In this document: in pieces, positions 1 to 12,270 of the stretch | How positions within the stretch are numbered: position 1 is the first letter of the stretch | Layout: each line of letters opens with the position of its first letter | Assembly (NCBI GenBank): GCA_950022655.1 | Contig: OX465583.1 | Location: 13,539,298 to 13,603,297, forward strand | Source of the DNA: Alentia gelatinosa | Lineage: Eukaryota; Annelida; Polychaeta; Phyllodocida; Polynoidae | DNA length: 64,000 nucleotides | Direction of reading: 5' to 3' | Translations under genes and position numbers: made by a program | Notes under the pieces: generated by a model | Databases searched by the model: none | Told to the model about the DNA's origin: nothing | The model's input: only the letters and a program-made list of their open reading frames with translations

Positions 1-134
1 CGGCCCGTGGTGGGGCCGTCAGCCGTCAAAATCATCCTAAAAGTGTGACTCCTTGAAGAAACATGAAATGTCGGAATTCCGTCAATTGCCGGAGAATTTG
101 CATCCCTGGTACTACTGTCATGACCATTTTCTGC

Positions 135-724
135 GGGTACTGGAGAACTCGACCCAAAACGAACTCGACCAGTAGTTGTCAGGAGAACCCGACCCATTTT
201 GGAAAACTCGACCCGTTTCAGATACTTATGAATACATATAGAAGGAAAGGTCTGACTAGTTAGGGGTAGGGTTAAGGTTAGGGTTAAGGATAGGGGTAAG
301 GATAGAGATAGGGTTAGGGTTAGGGATAGGGAAAGAGTTAGGGTTAAGGTTATGGTTAGGGATATGGTTAGGGATAGGGTTAGGGTTAGGGTTAGAGTTA
401 GGGTTAGGGATAGGGTAAGGGAAAGGGTTAGGTAAATGGTTTTCTGTTTGTTTTCTTCCCTAGAGATGACCAAATTTGAAGTCAAGATAACATACTTACT
501 ACCCAGTATAATATTTATCCACAGTTGAGCCACTTGAGTTGAGACAATTTAAAACGGGTCGAGTTTGTTATGGGTCGAGTTCATAAAACGGGTCGAGATT
601 TTCAGGGTCAAGTTCGTTATGGGTCGAGTTCATATAACGGGTTGAGTTCATAAACGGGTCGAGTTCATTAGGGGTCGAGTTTTTCACGGGTCGAGTTCGT
701 TACGAGTCGAGTTCTCCAGTATTC
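135..724. mobile_element. TIR element with telomere-like core and 8-bp target duplication
   Basis: Flanked by direct TTTTCTGC (127-134 and 725-732). The ends are inverted: GGGTACTGGAGAACTCG on the left against CGAGTTCTCCAGTATTC on the right. Both subterminal regions hold short repeats of CGGGTCGAGTTC type, in opposite orientations (about 142-235 and 553-715). The middle (259-433) is degenerate TTAGGG. No coding capacity. The 8-bp duplication fits hAT-type insertion, but the superfamily is not proven. Confidence 0.75.
259..433 (+). repeat. Degenerate telomere-like (TTAGGG)n tract
   Basis: About 175 bp of TTAGGG with variants such as TTAAGG, ATAGGG and AAAGGG. It is interstitial: unique-looking DNA continues on both sides and it sits inside the TIR element at 135-724. 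Confidence 0.9.
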
Positions 725-732
725 TTTTCTGC

Positions 733-1333
733 CACATCCTTGTTACGGAAATACCAACACTTCCTGCACTAATCGGCGGTAGGCTGTACCGGAAACGAAG
801 ACAGTGGCGCCACCAGCGGTGAACGGCAGGATTAGCCCTACGCCATTTGACCTCTAAATGTGGTGTTTACTGGTGAGAGTGCTGGGTGTGACAGGACTTC
901 TCGTGCCGCTCAATTGATGTCAAATTCTGACAATATCCAGAGTAGTTAATCTAGCTTATGACAATCCATTTGCTCAGGCTCTTGTCTGCTGTGGCCTAAT
1001 GATTCCCAAGTCTGCTCTTTCAGCTTGGATAGGTTGTAGCACAAGAGCAAGAAGAAACAATACATTGGACGAAGAGATAAACGTAGAAACAAAATGTTGC
1101 CATCTATGTGCAAATGTAGTACGTACGTAAGATATCCGAAGAAATTAACCGCCCTAACCATAACCCTTCTCCATATTGTATGCATTATATCAAAAGAGGG
1201 ATGTACTAAAAATTGTCAAAATCCTTCCCGTTCATTACGAATGACCCTGATTCTTCTTGTTTATTCTACAACAATTCTACAATATATAGATTAAGTAGTA
1301 AATGCCCGATATAGAGCAGATACATAATGTTCC
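733..1333. other. No recognisable feature
   Basis: AT-rich DNA with small overlapping open frames on both strands (about 946-1294) that look random. Nothing supported. Confidence 0.5.
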
Positions 1334-1690
1334 CTGGGCACTGCCATTTTGGCACCGAGTAGGTGTTCTTTACTGCTGAAGGTAAAAAATAGGTGATCCT
1401 CACAGTTGGAGGTACAAAAGTAAGTGAGTGATAATAGCCCACTGTTACAACTCTTTCTCACATATATGTAGAGAGCCTCTCATGTCCTGGGTTTAATCTT
1501 TAAGTCATCTAACACTAGGGTGGGTATAAACAGACAAAGGAGGCGTTATAAAAGTTTCACTGTCATTCGAATTTCATAAGAATAGAGAGCGACAATAACG
1601 GGAACTACCCACCGAATGGTGGCACCACATTGTCGGCCACCTGGTGACTGCTACATGGATTAAAAATGGCTCTGTACGCTATAGGACACA
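1334..1690 (+). repeat. Interspersed repeat I, copy 1
   Basis: Collinear with 26103-26452. Shared blocks include CGAGTAGGTGTTCTT, AAGTGAGTGATAAT, GCTCACATAT-like, CATGTC(C/T)TGGGTTTA and AATGGCTCTGT near the end. Diverged; the right end runs into a family C element. Confidence 0.7.
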
Positions 1691-1935
1691 GAGCGATTGC
1701 TAGTTCTGCCATCATCGGCCAGGAAATTGTAAGATAGCGCCACTGTAGTCGGGGGGCAACCACTGTTATCAGTTTTCAGTCTATAGATAATATCGAGACG
1801 AGGCTAAAATTCCTCCATAGCAAGCCTCAGAAATATTTCTGATAAAATCCATTGATAATTGGTCCCGCCACCTGGTATTTTAGATGGCGTCAGTGGGAAA
1901 GATGGCCGCCTTCATAGGACAATGGCTCTGTAGCC
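1683..1935 (-). mobile_element. Family C TIR element, copy 1
   Basis: Starts ATAGGACACAGAGCGATTG and ends near ATAGGACAATGGCTCTGTA. Internal blocks GGCGCCACTGTAGTCGGGGG-like, TCCATAGCAAGCCTC and CCGCCACCTGGT are shared with 4135-4372 and with 54470-55130. Confidence 0.65.
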
Positions 1936-2264
1936 TACACATGTCAGTGACTATCACAGAATATACCCGCAGAGTGTAGATAGGACGTGTTTTATCTCCT
2001 ATAACAGTATCACTCATCAGTCACACGGGCGGGACACTATCGGGCCCGGGCTGGCTTGATTACTACGGAGCAGCTCACTGTATGACAAGAGCAGCCCCCC
2101 TGCAGGCCCGAGCCTTGTTGTAGACAGCGGACCAGCTCATAAAGCACACAAACTTACAAGGCGACCGCGCATTCCGCTATTTATGGGACAGTATGACAGG
2201 CTAGACAGGCGGAGTGGATCGCCACAAGTCTGACTACTTCTCTCCACAACCCATTCGTCGAGTC

Positions 2265-2765
2265 AGCCTGGAGGTAGGTGGCGCTACAAACTCCCTTCTA
2301 ACCATGGGGGCAGCCATCTTGGAGAGGCACCCATGTAATGCTAAGCCTGTAGTGGATTTGTATGTTCATTTCTGATATTATGTAATGTGTGGAGATGTAT
2401 TGAGTGATTCTCAAACCTCTCCTTTCACAAAATCAGGCTTCTCTAGAAGTTTCAGATAAAGTGATTATGTGATGGCATCAGTTTAGACCTTAAACTTGAT
2501 GTCAACAAATTGCTTATACAATCGATTTTCTTTGAGTTGGCACGTTCAAGTCATGTCTGGATATTGTATATATAATCATATTTAAACAATCACATGTACA
2601 GATTGCAAATAAGAAAGTCGGAAACCACAATTTTTCACCATTTTACACTTTGACAGCGATTTGTTGTCACCAGCAAGATGGCGGACATGTCCATTGTTAA
2701 GGGAATTCGGAGGGTATTTTAAACCGGAAGTTACCACATGAGTTGGAGAATCGAACGACACTGAA
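2265..2765 (+). repeat. Interspersed repeat F, copy 1
   Basis: Aligns with 59960-60440. Shared blocks: GGAGGTAGGTGGCGCT, ATGGGGGCAGCCATCTTG, AATGCTAAGCCT, GATGTCAACAAAT, TTTTTCACCATT, CAGCGATTTGTTGTCA and GGAGGGTATTTT. No coding frame conserved between copies is evident. Confidence 0.75.
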
Positions 2766-3099
2766 CAAGAGAGCTTATCATATGGTTTAAACAAATCTTT
2801 TTCAAGTGCCTAGGCCCAAGACGTTTCTGGTATATAAGTAAGGGGCATCCTTAAAGAGGCTTATCAAATTTCAAATTTTTGAAGACCAGAGGTTCACCAC
2901 TAGATGGGGTTCACATATAGTAAGCCAGTGTGCGCGATTTAGCGTTTCATAGTGACGCTATGGTTGACACTAAGTGGCGCCATTACATGTATACACAGAC
3001 TTTGCAAGCCAGCCTCGGTAGAGGGCACTGTCAGGCTCGGTGCTGCTGGTATTCGGCATGTCCCGTTAATCGATATTGGCTTGTGTGCCAGCCTCACAC

Positions 3100-3660
3100 T
3101 CTCCTAGCAGAGATCCTGCGCTCTACTTGCTGTGGCCGCTATATCTCTGCACCAACCTGGGGACAAAATCTGGCCCATACACCAGTTTTTCATACATCCT
3201 AAATTCCGAATACTTTGAAGAGTATTACTTGTAAATAAAGATAAACATATATATGTGGTGAATAACAAACACTCATTTCTGTTATTTGTTCTTTTCAAAC
3301 CATAAATAATGTGAAGGATTACATTCTTCAGTGGAAAGAACCATATGTGTTGCTGGGTTTTGTTTGTCAATATGATACATGTGCTCACTCAAAGGGGCAG
3401 TCTAATCAACTGTGGATTCACATTATAAAGTGGTCTAGAGCTAAAACAAAACAGCTGGATTGTCTGTGAAGCTCATTTAACAATTACAGTATTTCCCAAC
3501 TCATAGTATATGAGTTGTCTGAGTTTCATAACTTCTGACAGTTACACTGTTTTGAATCCGGAATATAGGCTGGTTCTCCTGGTTTATTGGATATCCGGGG
3601 AACCATTGTTGGGTTGAGGCAGAGATTAGTAAACGCTAGCGCCACGAAAGATCTGCTGGG
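3100..3660 (+). repeat. Interspersed repeat J, copy 1
   Basis: Aligns with 28972-29370. Shared blocks: GCAGAGATCC(T/A)GCGCTCTAC, TTTCTGTTATTTGTT, CAGTCTAATCAACTGTGG, TTTCCCAACTCAT, GAGATTAGTAAACGC and GAAAGATC(T/C)GCTGGGAGA. Copy 1 is longer, by insertions or deletions. Confidence 0.7.
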
Positions 3661-4134
3661 AGAGTGCCAGCCTTACTGTCTCAGCCGCCGGCGCTGGTCC
3701 CAAGCATGTCCGGTGCATAACTGACGGACCCGCCAGATCGGGTAGCACTGCACCGACCAGGAACCAGCACATAGTCGCTCGGGGCGAGACTTGAAACGCG
3801 AGTCGACGTGGTTTTAATGGGACCTGGGATAACACGGGGTGATGGGGGCAGTGTAATACGAAAACACTAATCAGAAATAGTGCCTGTACAGGATTTGACA
3901 TCTGTCCCTCAATATATCATCGTTGAAGTGCGGTTGTGCTGTGGGGAAAATAACTCAAGTATCACAGGGAAATGTAAAATCGTATGGAAACTATCGGCCA
4001 TTCACACTATGGTCCTCAATATTTTGCAGTTTTGAAAAGTCACGAACCTTTATATATATACGGTCATCTGAGTGCGTGGTAAAGTGCACCTAGTTTAATA
4101 TTATAGATTGATTTTTTTAAATTTTTTTTACAAA

Positions 4135-4372
4135 GTATAGGGCACAGAGTGATTACTAGTTCTGCAATCATCCGCCAGTAGAGAGCCACTGACGTTGGGG
4201 GACAAACACTATTACATATAGATAATCGTGAGACTTGGCTCAAACCGCTCTATGGCAAGCCATACTTTTTTTCTAAACAAATCCATGGATAACTGCACCC
4301 GCCGTCTGGTGTTTTGTTTGGGGTCGGGTCAAGATGGCTGCATCCATAACACGATAGCTTTGTGCCCTATAC
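4135..4372 (-). mobile_element. Family C TIR element, copy 2
   Basis: Best-preserved ends of the family: GTATAGGGCACAGAG at 4135 and CTTTGTGCCCTATAC at 4358-4372. 238 bp, no coding. Contains the family blocks TATGGCAAGCCATAC and CACCCGCCGTCTGG. Confidence 0.75.
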
Positions 4373-5145
4373 AATAACATCTGCTACAGGCTTGATAATA
4401 GCATCTTCAGTACAAGGACCCAGCAAGCTTAGTCCATGCCATGGCTCTGTACTGCTACAGACATGCTGAAAGAGTATCCCTTTTTTTAAAAGTTTTTATT
4501 TACATTGGAGTGTTCAGCTTGGGTATGGCGACCCTATCCTCCACTGTCTCCTGTTTCAATGATCCTTGTATGTTTTCCCGATGACTAGACTAAAGGACTA
4601 CTTATATACAATACGAATTGTTTAAATTTTGGAGTGAGTCATAACTTAGGTTCTTGGACAAAGAAATGTATTCCCATGAAGAGGAACAGTTGATGATGAA
4701 CATGTGCCCAAATGTTCGTCAATATTTAGCAATTATCTCATCAACCATAAAGTTATAGGTTAGATTTCACATTGATCTATACGGGTTGTGTACAGTAAAA
4801 CACAAACAAGTCAATATAGTTTTATAATAGTATTGAGTATACAAGACGCATGGTATTCCACAAAGGTGAGTTTTATCAATACTGGGGTATAATATTATAG
4901 AACACCTTACATCGACTGAGGTGGAATAGAAACATAATTGAAAGTTACCAGAGGAAGTAACGATTTATCCTAAAATTGATATATCAAGATGTCATCCGAT
5001 TTATAATCAACTCCTGACGAAAATTTATTAATGCATCGTAACGCTGAGTTTTTAATACCTTCACTTATCGCGCATCTCATTAGCTTGCTGGTTCTCATCA
5101 ATTATCATCAATAAATTGGATTTTAATTGAAACGAAACAAGTCTG

Positions 5146-5508
5146 GGGCCCGTTTAATAATCTAGGATCGTACATGGAGACCCTTTTCTGTACACCAAAG
5201 GGACCCAGGGGGCTGTTGAATAAACTACGAACGACAAAAAGGTATCTTAGAATTGTCTTTGGGGCCATAGTTTTTATAAAATAATGTGTTGTAAGCACAA
5301 GATGTGTTGATGACAAAAAATAATCTAAAGCCTTTACCAGGTGTTGTGTACAAATACATTCATTTAGATAATATCTTCTGTCTTGTCATACAACACTGAA
5401 TGGAAAAAAAATTGTCCAGGATGCCGTTAATCATTGGAGTTATCGTATCGTTCAGACCAGCACCAGAAACGATTTTGTCGTTCATAGTTTATTCAACAGC
5501 CCCCCAGG
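5146..5508. mobile_element. TIR element (GGGGGCTGTTGAATAAAC) beside a family H fragment
   Basis: GGGGGCTGTTGAATAAACTA at about 5209 is inverted at 5472-5507 (TAGTTTATTCAACAGCCCCC), the match running on into GAACGACAAAA / TTTTGTCGTTC. The left side (5146-5205) carries the family H string GGGGCCCGTTTAATAATCTA, also seen at 46336-46860. Confidence 0.6.
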
Positions 5509-5671
5509 TACGATGTGGGTCAACATTATTCAACACTTATGAACGACCTTATTGTTTCATTATTGAGTCATTTCTTTGATTACATCGTGTCAAATACTGG
5601 TTGTAGATGGTCAACTAAAAAAAGGGGCCAGGACCTAAGCCCAATTATTGGGTTAGTTTTGATAATATCAA

Positions 5672-5957
5672 GAGACGTCACGAGTTTGAGTCTGAGTTTA
5701 TTTATGCCACGCATTTTGCTGGCTCCATAATTTCACGAGTCGAAGACGAGTGACATTACGGAGCCAACAAAATGAGTGGCATAAATAAGCTCAAACTAAA
5801 ACGAGTGGCGTCTAGATTTTATCCTACCCTGTTCCTATATTTTTTCAGTATCAGAAAGTAGTGGCATAAACAACACTTTATGTCACACCTGTGACATAAA
5901 CAAATCCCATGTTAAGCCTATGGCGTTTTTTATTAGGGGTGGGATAAACATTCTTAA
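5672..5957 (-). mobile_element. Family B bipartite element (hairpin plus module)
   Basis: Hairpin 5672-5812 (arms GTTTATTTATGCCACGCATTTTG and its complement, centre near CACGAGTCGAAGACGAGTG), followed by a module ending ATTAGGGGTGGGATAAA at 5955. CGCCATAGGCTTAACAT lies inside the module on the minus strand. Confidence 0.7.
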
Positions 5958-6616
5958 ACATTTCATGAATATTCTTAAACAATAACCCTTTTACAAGGGT
6001 CTTCACGTACGATCCTAAGTTATTAAACAGACCCCTGGTTTTGTGTGTTTAACATCCTACATATAATTAAGAGAGATCTTATAGCGTCAGGGAGATGTGG
6101 AAGCTGAACCTCTACATGCAGCACTAGCGTAGAGACAGCACGAGGTTCCTGATTACTTCTACTAGACATGTTGGCGCGAAATCTTGGCGGGAAAGACCTC
6201 ACATGCTAACATCTACTCTCATTCCCCTGCTTCAAAATATTGCCGATCCTTTGATGTCCACTTTCATTTCCCACTAACGACTTGCCTTCTGCCGCTGCCT
6301 CTCACACTCGAGTGGTTAACGAAACAAAGTTCATTCTTTTAGATCCCGGCTATCATTGTAATTAAATCTCTCAAAATCCCCAAACTGCAAAGAGTTCTAA
6401 TTGATTCTCTATTTATCCTGTCGATAAATCGTGAATAAAGACATGGATTCAAAAGCATTACTACATAGACAAAGGAATACGGGCTCCCTTCATTTCCCAG
6501 TGGTTTTACCAAAATCAATCAAACATAATCTGAAGTGACATGTAAAGACAACGTTACATACTCTCTCTTTATGTAACAGTGACACAATGCCAGCAGCGCG
6601 GTATACATGATGATTT

Positions 6617-6905
6617 ATCTTACCCAAGGTATTTTTCCCAATAACCTAAAATTGGGAAATCATACTCAATGGTCATGGGGTATCTAAAAAGATATCCAAT
6701 GGAGGATTATGTTATAAATGTTAGCCAATTGTTCAATGTGAGAGGTGAGATAAATTCATAAACCCATTCAAGGTTACAGTCATAGCTCGATCCCATATTG
6801 TTTGAATTGCTGCGTGATTCCTGCGTCTTCGCCTTGTGAATTACTACGCTATTCAAATTTGAAGGGGTACGAGCTCTGACCGTAAACTTCCATGTTTCCT
6901 TTATA
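6617..6905 (+). mobile_element. Family A bipartite element, diverged copy
   Basis: Left end TTATCTTACCCAAGGTATT, module end GAGGTGAGATAAATTC at about 6744, then a hairpin arm pair around GTGATTCCTGCGTCTTCGCC and GAATTACTACGC. Matches 61963-62240. Confidence 0.7.
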
Positions 6906-7899
6906 ATAATAAATAGTAAAACTATCAGGCTTATTGATGGAATAAGGATATGAATTATAACAATGCTGAGTACTGTGTAAAAAGGAAATGCATTCAACCA
7001 GATCGCTTAGTATTCAAAGCACCTTGCAAACTAAAACAAAGCGAACACACATACACATGTATATAGTAGGTAGACGAGGCTTATCAAGTTGAAAACACTT
7101 CCTTACCCAACGCTTTGCGACCACGGAATAGAGAGAACAGGGAAAGGGACCAGCGGAAGACGCCGCGGTCTCATCTGCATACCCCGTGTTTCGGCGTTTC
7201 TGATTGGTTGAGAGCTAAAAGCTTGTTTTTCAGGTCTCAAATTTTTTTCAATTAAAGGCACCGATAAGGTGCCAATGGAACGACAAAATTACGCCAGAAC
7301 ACACACATATATATATACATATACCAAAAATCCCGAGAAAGATAGAATATGACTTATTATACAGAATCATCGAATTCCACCATTTTTTGTTCTTTTTCAA
7401 ATATATTCTTTTCCTCAAACTCAACCAAGCTACAAAGTTTAAAATATCCAGTCTGTATTTAGTCAAGACCCGTGAGGTGGTGGAATAATATTTCAATGTG
7501 GCTTAGTTTTAAGTCTGATTAGGTCACCCATTGCAGTTGCTGCCATGTCGTTTTGTGTGTGGACGAAAAGGCTAGTAGTGAATCACTGCCTCAATTAAGC
7601 AATGTTCTCCTTCGCTACCGCTACAGGCAACCTAATGCCATAACGGTAAAACGTGTCTACTTTGTTTTTATCACAATTAGTCGTTGAGCAGCTCAGTTTC
7701 TATGCCGACAGCAGCTGGATGCTCTTGCAGGGATCTGCTCATTCAAGTTAGAGACTCTGGTACTTTATTTAAAGTAAATATCACTAAGATAGAAAAGATC
7801 GTAGGACGAGGCGTGTTGAGAATCCGAGTACGACTGCACACATTTTTAGACAAACTCGAAATGGATATTTATCTATGACCATTCATCTAGAAATTTTAA

Positions 7900-8521
7900 A
7901 CATAAATATCACTAAGATACCATCTCTATGAAATGTAGGTATAATGACGAAAGCTTATTTAAACAGTAATTCCCCACATGGCCTGCAGAGGGCAGCTAAA
8001 TCAACATGTTTTTTTTAAAATATGACAATAGAATTTCCCATGATGCTCTTCTTAGCTATCCTAGCAACCAGGTTACCAAGGTGATAGGTGCCCCAACTAC
8101 TATATAAGGGCTAAAATCTCCGATCTCAAATTGGTAATAACAAGCTGTTTATGACCTGATGATGACCTTCTCTTGTCCCCTGTATTTGCTACAATACGAT
8201 ATCTCGTGATCATCTGAACCATGTTGATCTGTGATACAAAGTAAGGCAACAATCATGTATATCCGATGTATAATTCTGACTGGGAGTGAACATTCTTATG
8301 ATGGCAAGGGAATGGGCCGAGTTAAGAAAACCAGCCTAATGTAGGGCTGAAACTCTGCCTACTTTATTGACAAGTGGAATATCGTTGAAATCGGTGTTGT
8401 ACGCTCTTCTACAAGTCTTGGAATTCTGAAATACCCTGTTATTGAAAGGAAGTATAACACATTCATTGTAAACTGTCTAATGTCAATAAAGAATTGTACC
8501 AAAAAAAAAAAAAAAAAAAAA
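7900..8521 (+). mobile_element. A-tailed retroposon 3' end
   Basis: Non-coding stretch ending GTCAATAAAGAATTGTACC followed by about 20 A (to 8521). AATAAA lies about 13 nt before the A run, the layout of a reverse-transcribed RNA. The 5' limit is not clear (7900 is a guess); could be a LINE or Penelope-like tail or a processed transcript. Confidence 0.5.
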
Positions 8522-9116
8522 GTATAATCATGCCCATGCCCTAATGAAGATCACAACCGGTCGAAATATATAGGCATGTAACGGACCCCTATAATTAATG
8601 AAAAACACAACCAGTGGTTGATGTACAAATGACTTTATATCAAGAATATAATGTCTGAACAATATATTCGGGTTAACATGTGGCTGGTGGTCAAACTCCC
8701 TCAACTTTGTTTAAAAGAAGCACTGTTGACCCTTTAAGGACGTGTTCCTGCAGCCGAGCTACTCCCATAAGGATGGGTGCTGGTGGTAGTTTGTCCGGCT
8801 AGAGGACAGGCGCATAATGGCCAAAACTCATGATTCAAGTTTGTAATCACGTAATAGGATACATAATCATAAAACTTATGTTTCTTTTGAATAGAAATAC
8901 TAAATATGATACCATATTTACATTGTGTGAAGATTTCATGAATATTGGTCTATCATTTCTTTGTTAAAACATTTTTGTAAATATTGGAACGATGATGCCT
9001 CAAGGTACCATGCGTCTTTAGTGCAGTAATGGCTCCAGGCATCATGCGTCCTGAAAGTGTTGGAATGATACCTAGATACTGATCTGATGCAATACAACCA
9101 TGATGGAGTTCGTGCA

Positions 9117-9850
9117 ATTTATCTCACCCCTGGTATTTTTTCTCCATAGATATAACATCGGGAACTTGTATCAAACGCCCATGAGATATTTAGGAAAAAT
9201 ATCCAATGGTGGATTATGTCACAAAGATTGGCCCACTAGTCAATGTGAAGGGTGAGATAAATTCAGAAACCTATGAAAGTTTAGGGCAGAGCTTGACCCC
9301 ATCCATTCTGGATCGCTACGTAGTTCACAAGGCGAAGCTGCGTGAATTACAAATCGTGAAGGTTTTAAAAATGCTATTAGAGGCATAAACCTTCGCACAC
9401 TGTGTGGTAACTCTCTGAGATAGGAACATGTTATAAGCTGCTGATAAATGTATGTTTTATATGCCAGACATATCTAGCAATGTGTGTGTGAACATTTTTT
9501 CTTTGGCTCATATATGGTTTTGTGTCCTATTGTGTGAGTTTCTGCTTTGTCCCTGTTTCATGTTTTTGACTATTTTCTGGTAACTTAAAAAACACATTGA
9601 GTCTAATAATATTTGATTGAATGGTCTTGTATTGTGCTAAATGTTAGCCAGTTGTCAGTTATAATGATCAACTGTGTATATGTGCTTTTGTATCGTTTCC
9701 TGGACGGACCAGGTTGAAAATCATATACTGTATATGAACCAAACCGTCAATAAAGATCTTAAAAAAATAAAAAAATACGAAGCGATCCAAACGAGATGGG
9801 ATACGAGCTCTGACCCTTAACTTGAATAGGTTTCCTCTATAGTATAGGCG
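9117..9850 (+). mobile_element. Family A element split by a retroposon
   Basis: Module 9119-9262 (ATTTATCTCACCCCTGGTAT to GGGTGAGATAAATTC), then the left hairpin arm to about 9350. The right arm resumes at about 9776 (AAACGAGATGGGATACGAG) and ends near 9835. The interruption is the A-tailed retroposon listed next. Confidence 0.75.
9351..9776 (+). mobile_element. Retroposon 3' end inserted in a family A hairpin
   Basis: Ends CAATAAAGATCTTAAAAAAA and A-rich DNA at 9748-9776. No coding frame seen. It interrupts an otherwise recognisable hairpin, so it is the younger insertion. Target duplication not clear. Confidence 0.6.
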
Positions 9851-10321
9851 GGTTCCCAGCAACAGTGGAAGACCATTGTACATTGCGATGAACTGTGCCA
9901 ATAAGAAAATAGAAAAATAAAATAAATGGTTCATCTTGGCGAGTTTCTGTCATGGCTGCTCATAATGTGCAGAACGTTGGTTCAGCTTTCTGCTTGGTGG
10001 ATGGTGGAAGCCTCTCAGCTTATATACCCAGAGGACGCTTAATGCCTTATGAATGTACAGACAAACAGACATCCCCGGAGAATAAACATTCATGGGTAGA
10101 CACAGTAGAGAAGATCCATACTGCTTTCCTCCCACCCTGCAGCACTGGTGTAGCGTAGCTCTAGAAGCATACAGGTGAGGGATTGCGTAGAGTATGAGAC
10201 TGCATGAGAAGGTATACCTGTGTTTAAGTAATGAACCCATCTAGCACGACACGCTCACAACACAACACACTATCCCTATATTGAGCAGGTGCAACTGCTC
10301 GCATACTATCAAGAAACGCCA

Positions 10322-10585
10322 CAAAATTTCATATGATTGTTTATATGGCGTGAGTTATCTTCGCGGAATTATATCACGAAGTGGAGCTGAGTGATATCTG
10401 TAGCGGAAGACAACAAATGCCATGTAAAAAATCATACGAAATTGAGTTACATTAAGATTTTATCCTACCCCGTCACATGTTTTTAACTTCATATATGTCA
10501 ATTGTGGCATATGAATATTTTATGGTATAACCGTGGCAGACAGTCCCACCATGTTAAGGGGATGGAGATTTATATGAGGGGTAGG
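10322..10585 (-). mobile_element. Family B bipartite element
   Basis: Hairpin 10329-10445: TTTCATATGATTGTTTATAT against its complement, arms including GAGTTATCTTC and GAAGACAAC, centre GTGGAGCTGAGTGATATC. Then module 10459-10585 from TTATCCTACCCCGTCACATG to ATGAGGGGTAGGATAAA. Close relative of 33510-33775 and 38713-38990. Confidence 0.8.
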
Positions 10586-11489
10586 ATAAAGTGTGACACT
10601 TGTATGTCATGAAATATTCAGGTTCAATATTGTTGGCAAGCATATGACATACGCTCGGACCACTGCCTTTATCGTGAACGTTTCATGGGTATGTCGATGG
10701 TGCGAACAGACACACAGTGAGATCATAGTGCCATCATTTAAAATCATTTTATTCATTTAATATTTATTCTGGAGTTAACTCTACATAGGATGAAAAAAAC
10801 ATCGTATCTTCGTTAGGCTCCAGGGCCACTCTTGAAATCAACTTTTGCTGAGTCAGCTCTATAAATAAAGCAGTAGCATTTATACAATAATTGTGGATCT
10901 TGTGCTAAGTGGATTCATCAAATTAAAATCATTCTGTTGATCATATCCAACAAGGGGATAGCTCCCAACCGCTTTCAGCTGTAGACATAAACTGCGCACC
11001 CCAGTTTTCTGTATCAGGTATTTATCTTAAAGCTGTGAAAATCCTTTGAGTCCATAGATAGGAGGAGAGAGATGGCGACCGCCAACGACAGAATTATGAA
11101 TCGTGGAGATCTTTCCACCTGCTCAAATAAGAACTGCTCCATCATTGTGCATTAAACACCAATACACTATACTTCCTTTTCATCAGCTTAATATGTGTGC
11201 TCAAGTAGATATCTATACAGCTAAATCTTCTTGTGAAAGCTATGGGTTAACCCTTTAACTACGCTATAATACCTGGAGGCAGACCCGGGCGTAGTACGCT
11301 ATAATGTTTTGAAGCATCATTTCCGAAATCTAAGTAATTGCTATTTTTTTAAATGAAATAATGCGAATATTTTTATATTTTTCCACTTTTGTAAAACTAT
11401 ATCACAGTTAATATCATTTCTATCATCTAAAATCCTAATTATTTTGGATTACCATGGAGGTGTGACACAATGACGTCACTGTGGATATT

Positions 11490-11625
11490 GTGAAAAGTGG
11501 TTGAAAATGGTACTGCAAGAGAAGGTGCAGCAATTGCATCGTATTCTATGGTATTCTGCACATTTCAGGGTGTGTATTTGGTGACATTTCAGGGTGTGTA
11601 TTTGGTGACATGCAGCATAGCGAAA
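11490..11625. repeat. Repeat E fragment and two 24-bp tandem repeats
   Basis: 11505-11562 contains GCAATTGCATCGTATTCTAT in reverse relative to the end of repeat E. Next to it the unit CATTTCAGGGTGTGTATTTG occurs twice, 24 bp apart. Confidence 0.6.
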
Positions 11626-11879
11626 GGGTTTAGTGCTTATACTAAGTCTTCTTTGTATTCCCATCAGTGCACAGTGTGTATCGCTCGAGGCACTTCTACA
11701 TGTTCTAGGCCTTAATCTAAGACTAACTTTATTAGGACTGCAAAGTGCGTACAGTACAAGAAGTGTCCTCTATGGAGTAAGTGGCTTATAGCGCACGTGA
11801 ACAGTTAGCGGTGAGTACTTGGAGCTTTTCTTACGGGCAGCATGGGCACAGAACACAGAGCTCAAATACCATCGAGTTT

Positions 11880-12270
11880 GAATCACATATTAATTCACAA
11901 GGTGAAGCCACGTGAATTACTACGCGATTCAAACAAGATGGGATCGAGCTCTGACCCTAAACTTTTGTAGGTTTCTGAATCTATCTCACCCTTAACATTG
12001 ACTAATGGGCTAACATTTGTGACATAATCCCCATTGGATATTTTTCCTATATATCTCATTGGCGTTGGATACGAGTTCCCAATGTTAAGTCTATCGGCAA
12101 AAAATACCAGGGTTGAGATAAATACACAATATTGATTAGTCTTGCACACGAGTGGCCGTAATCTCCGGATAGTTGATGCGTAGTAATATCTGAGTGACAG
12201 CGAGTTTACTACGCCGTCAACTTCGAAGAGATTACAGCCACCCATACACAAAACCAGTCGTCTTTGTTTT
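11880..12270 (-). mobile_element. Family A bipartite element with hairpins on both sides
   Basis: Hairpin remnant 11895-11965 (GGTGAAGCCACGTGAATTAC), module 11984-12123 (TATCTCACCCTTAACATTGA to AATACCAGGGTTGAGATAAA), then a second hairpin 12126-12265 whose arms are GCACACGAGTGGCCGTAATC-like and GATTACAGCCACCCATACAC-like. Confidence 0.7.

Noticed and set aside
259..433. Chromosome end (telomere)
   Set aside because: The tract is degenerate, interior, and enclosed by inverted ends and an 8-bp duplication.
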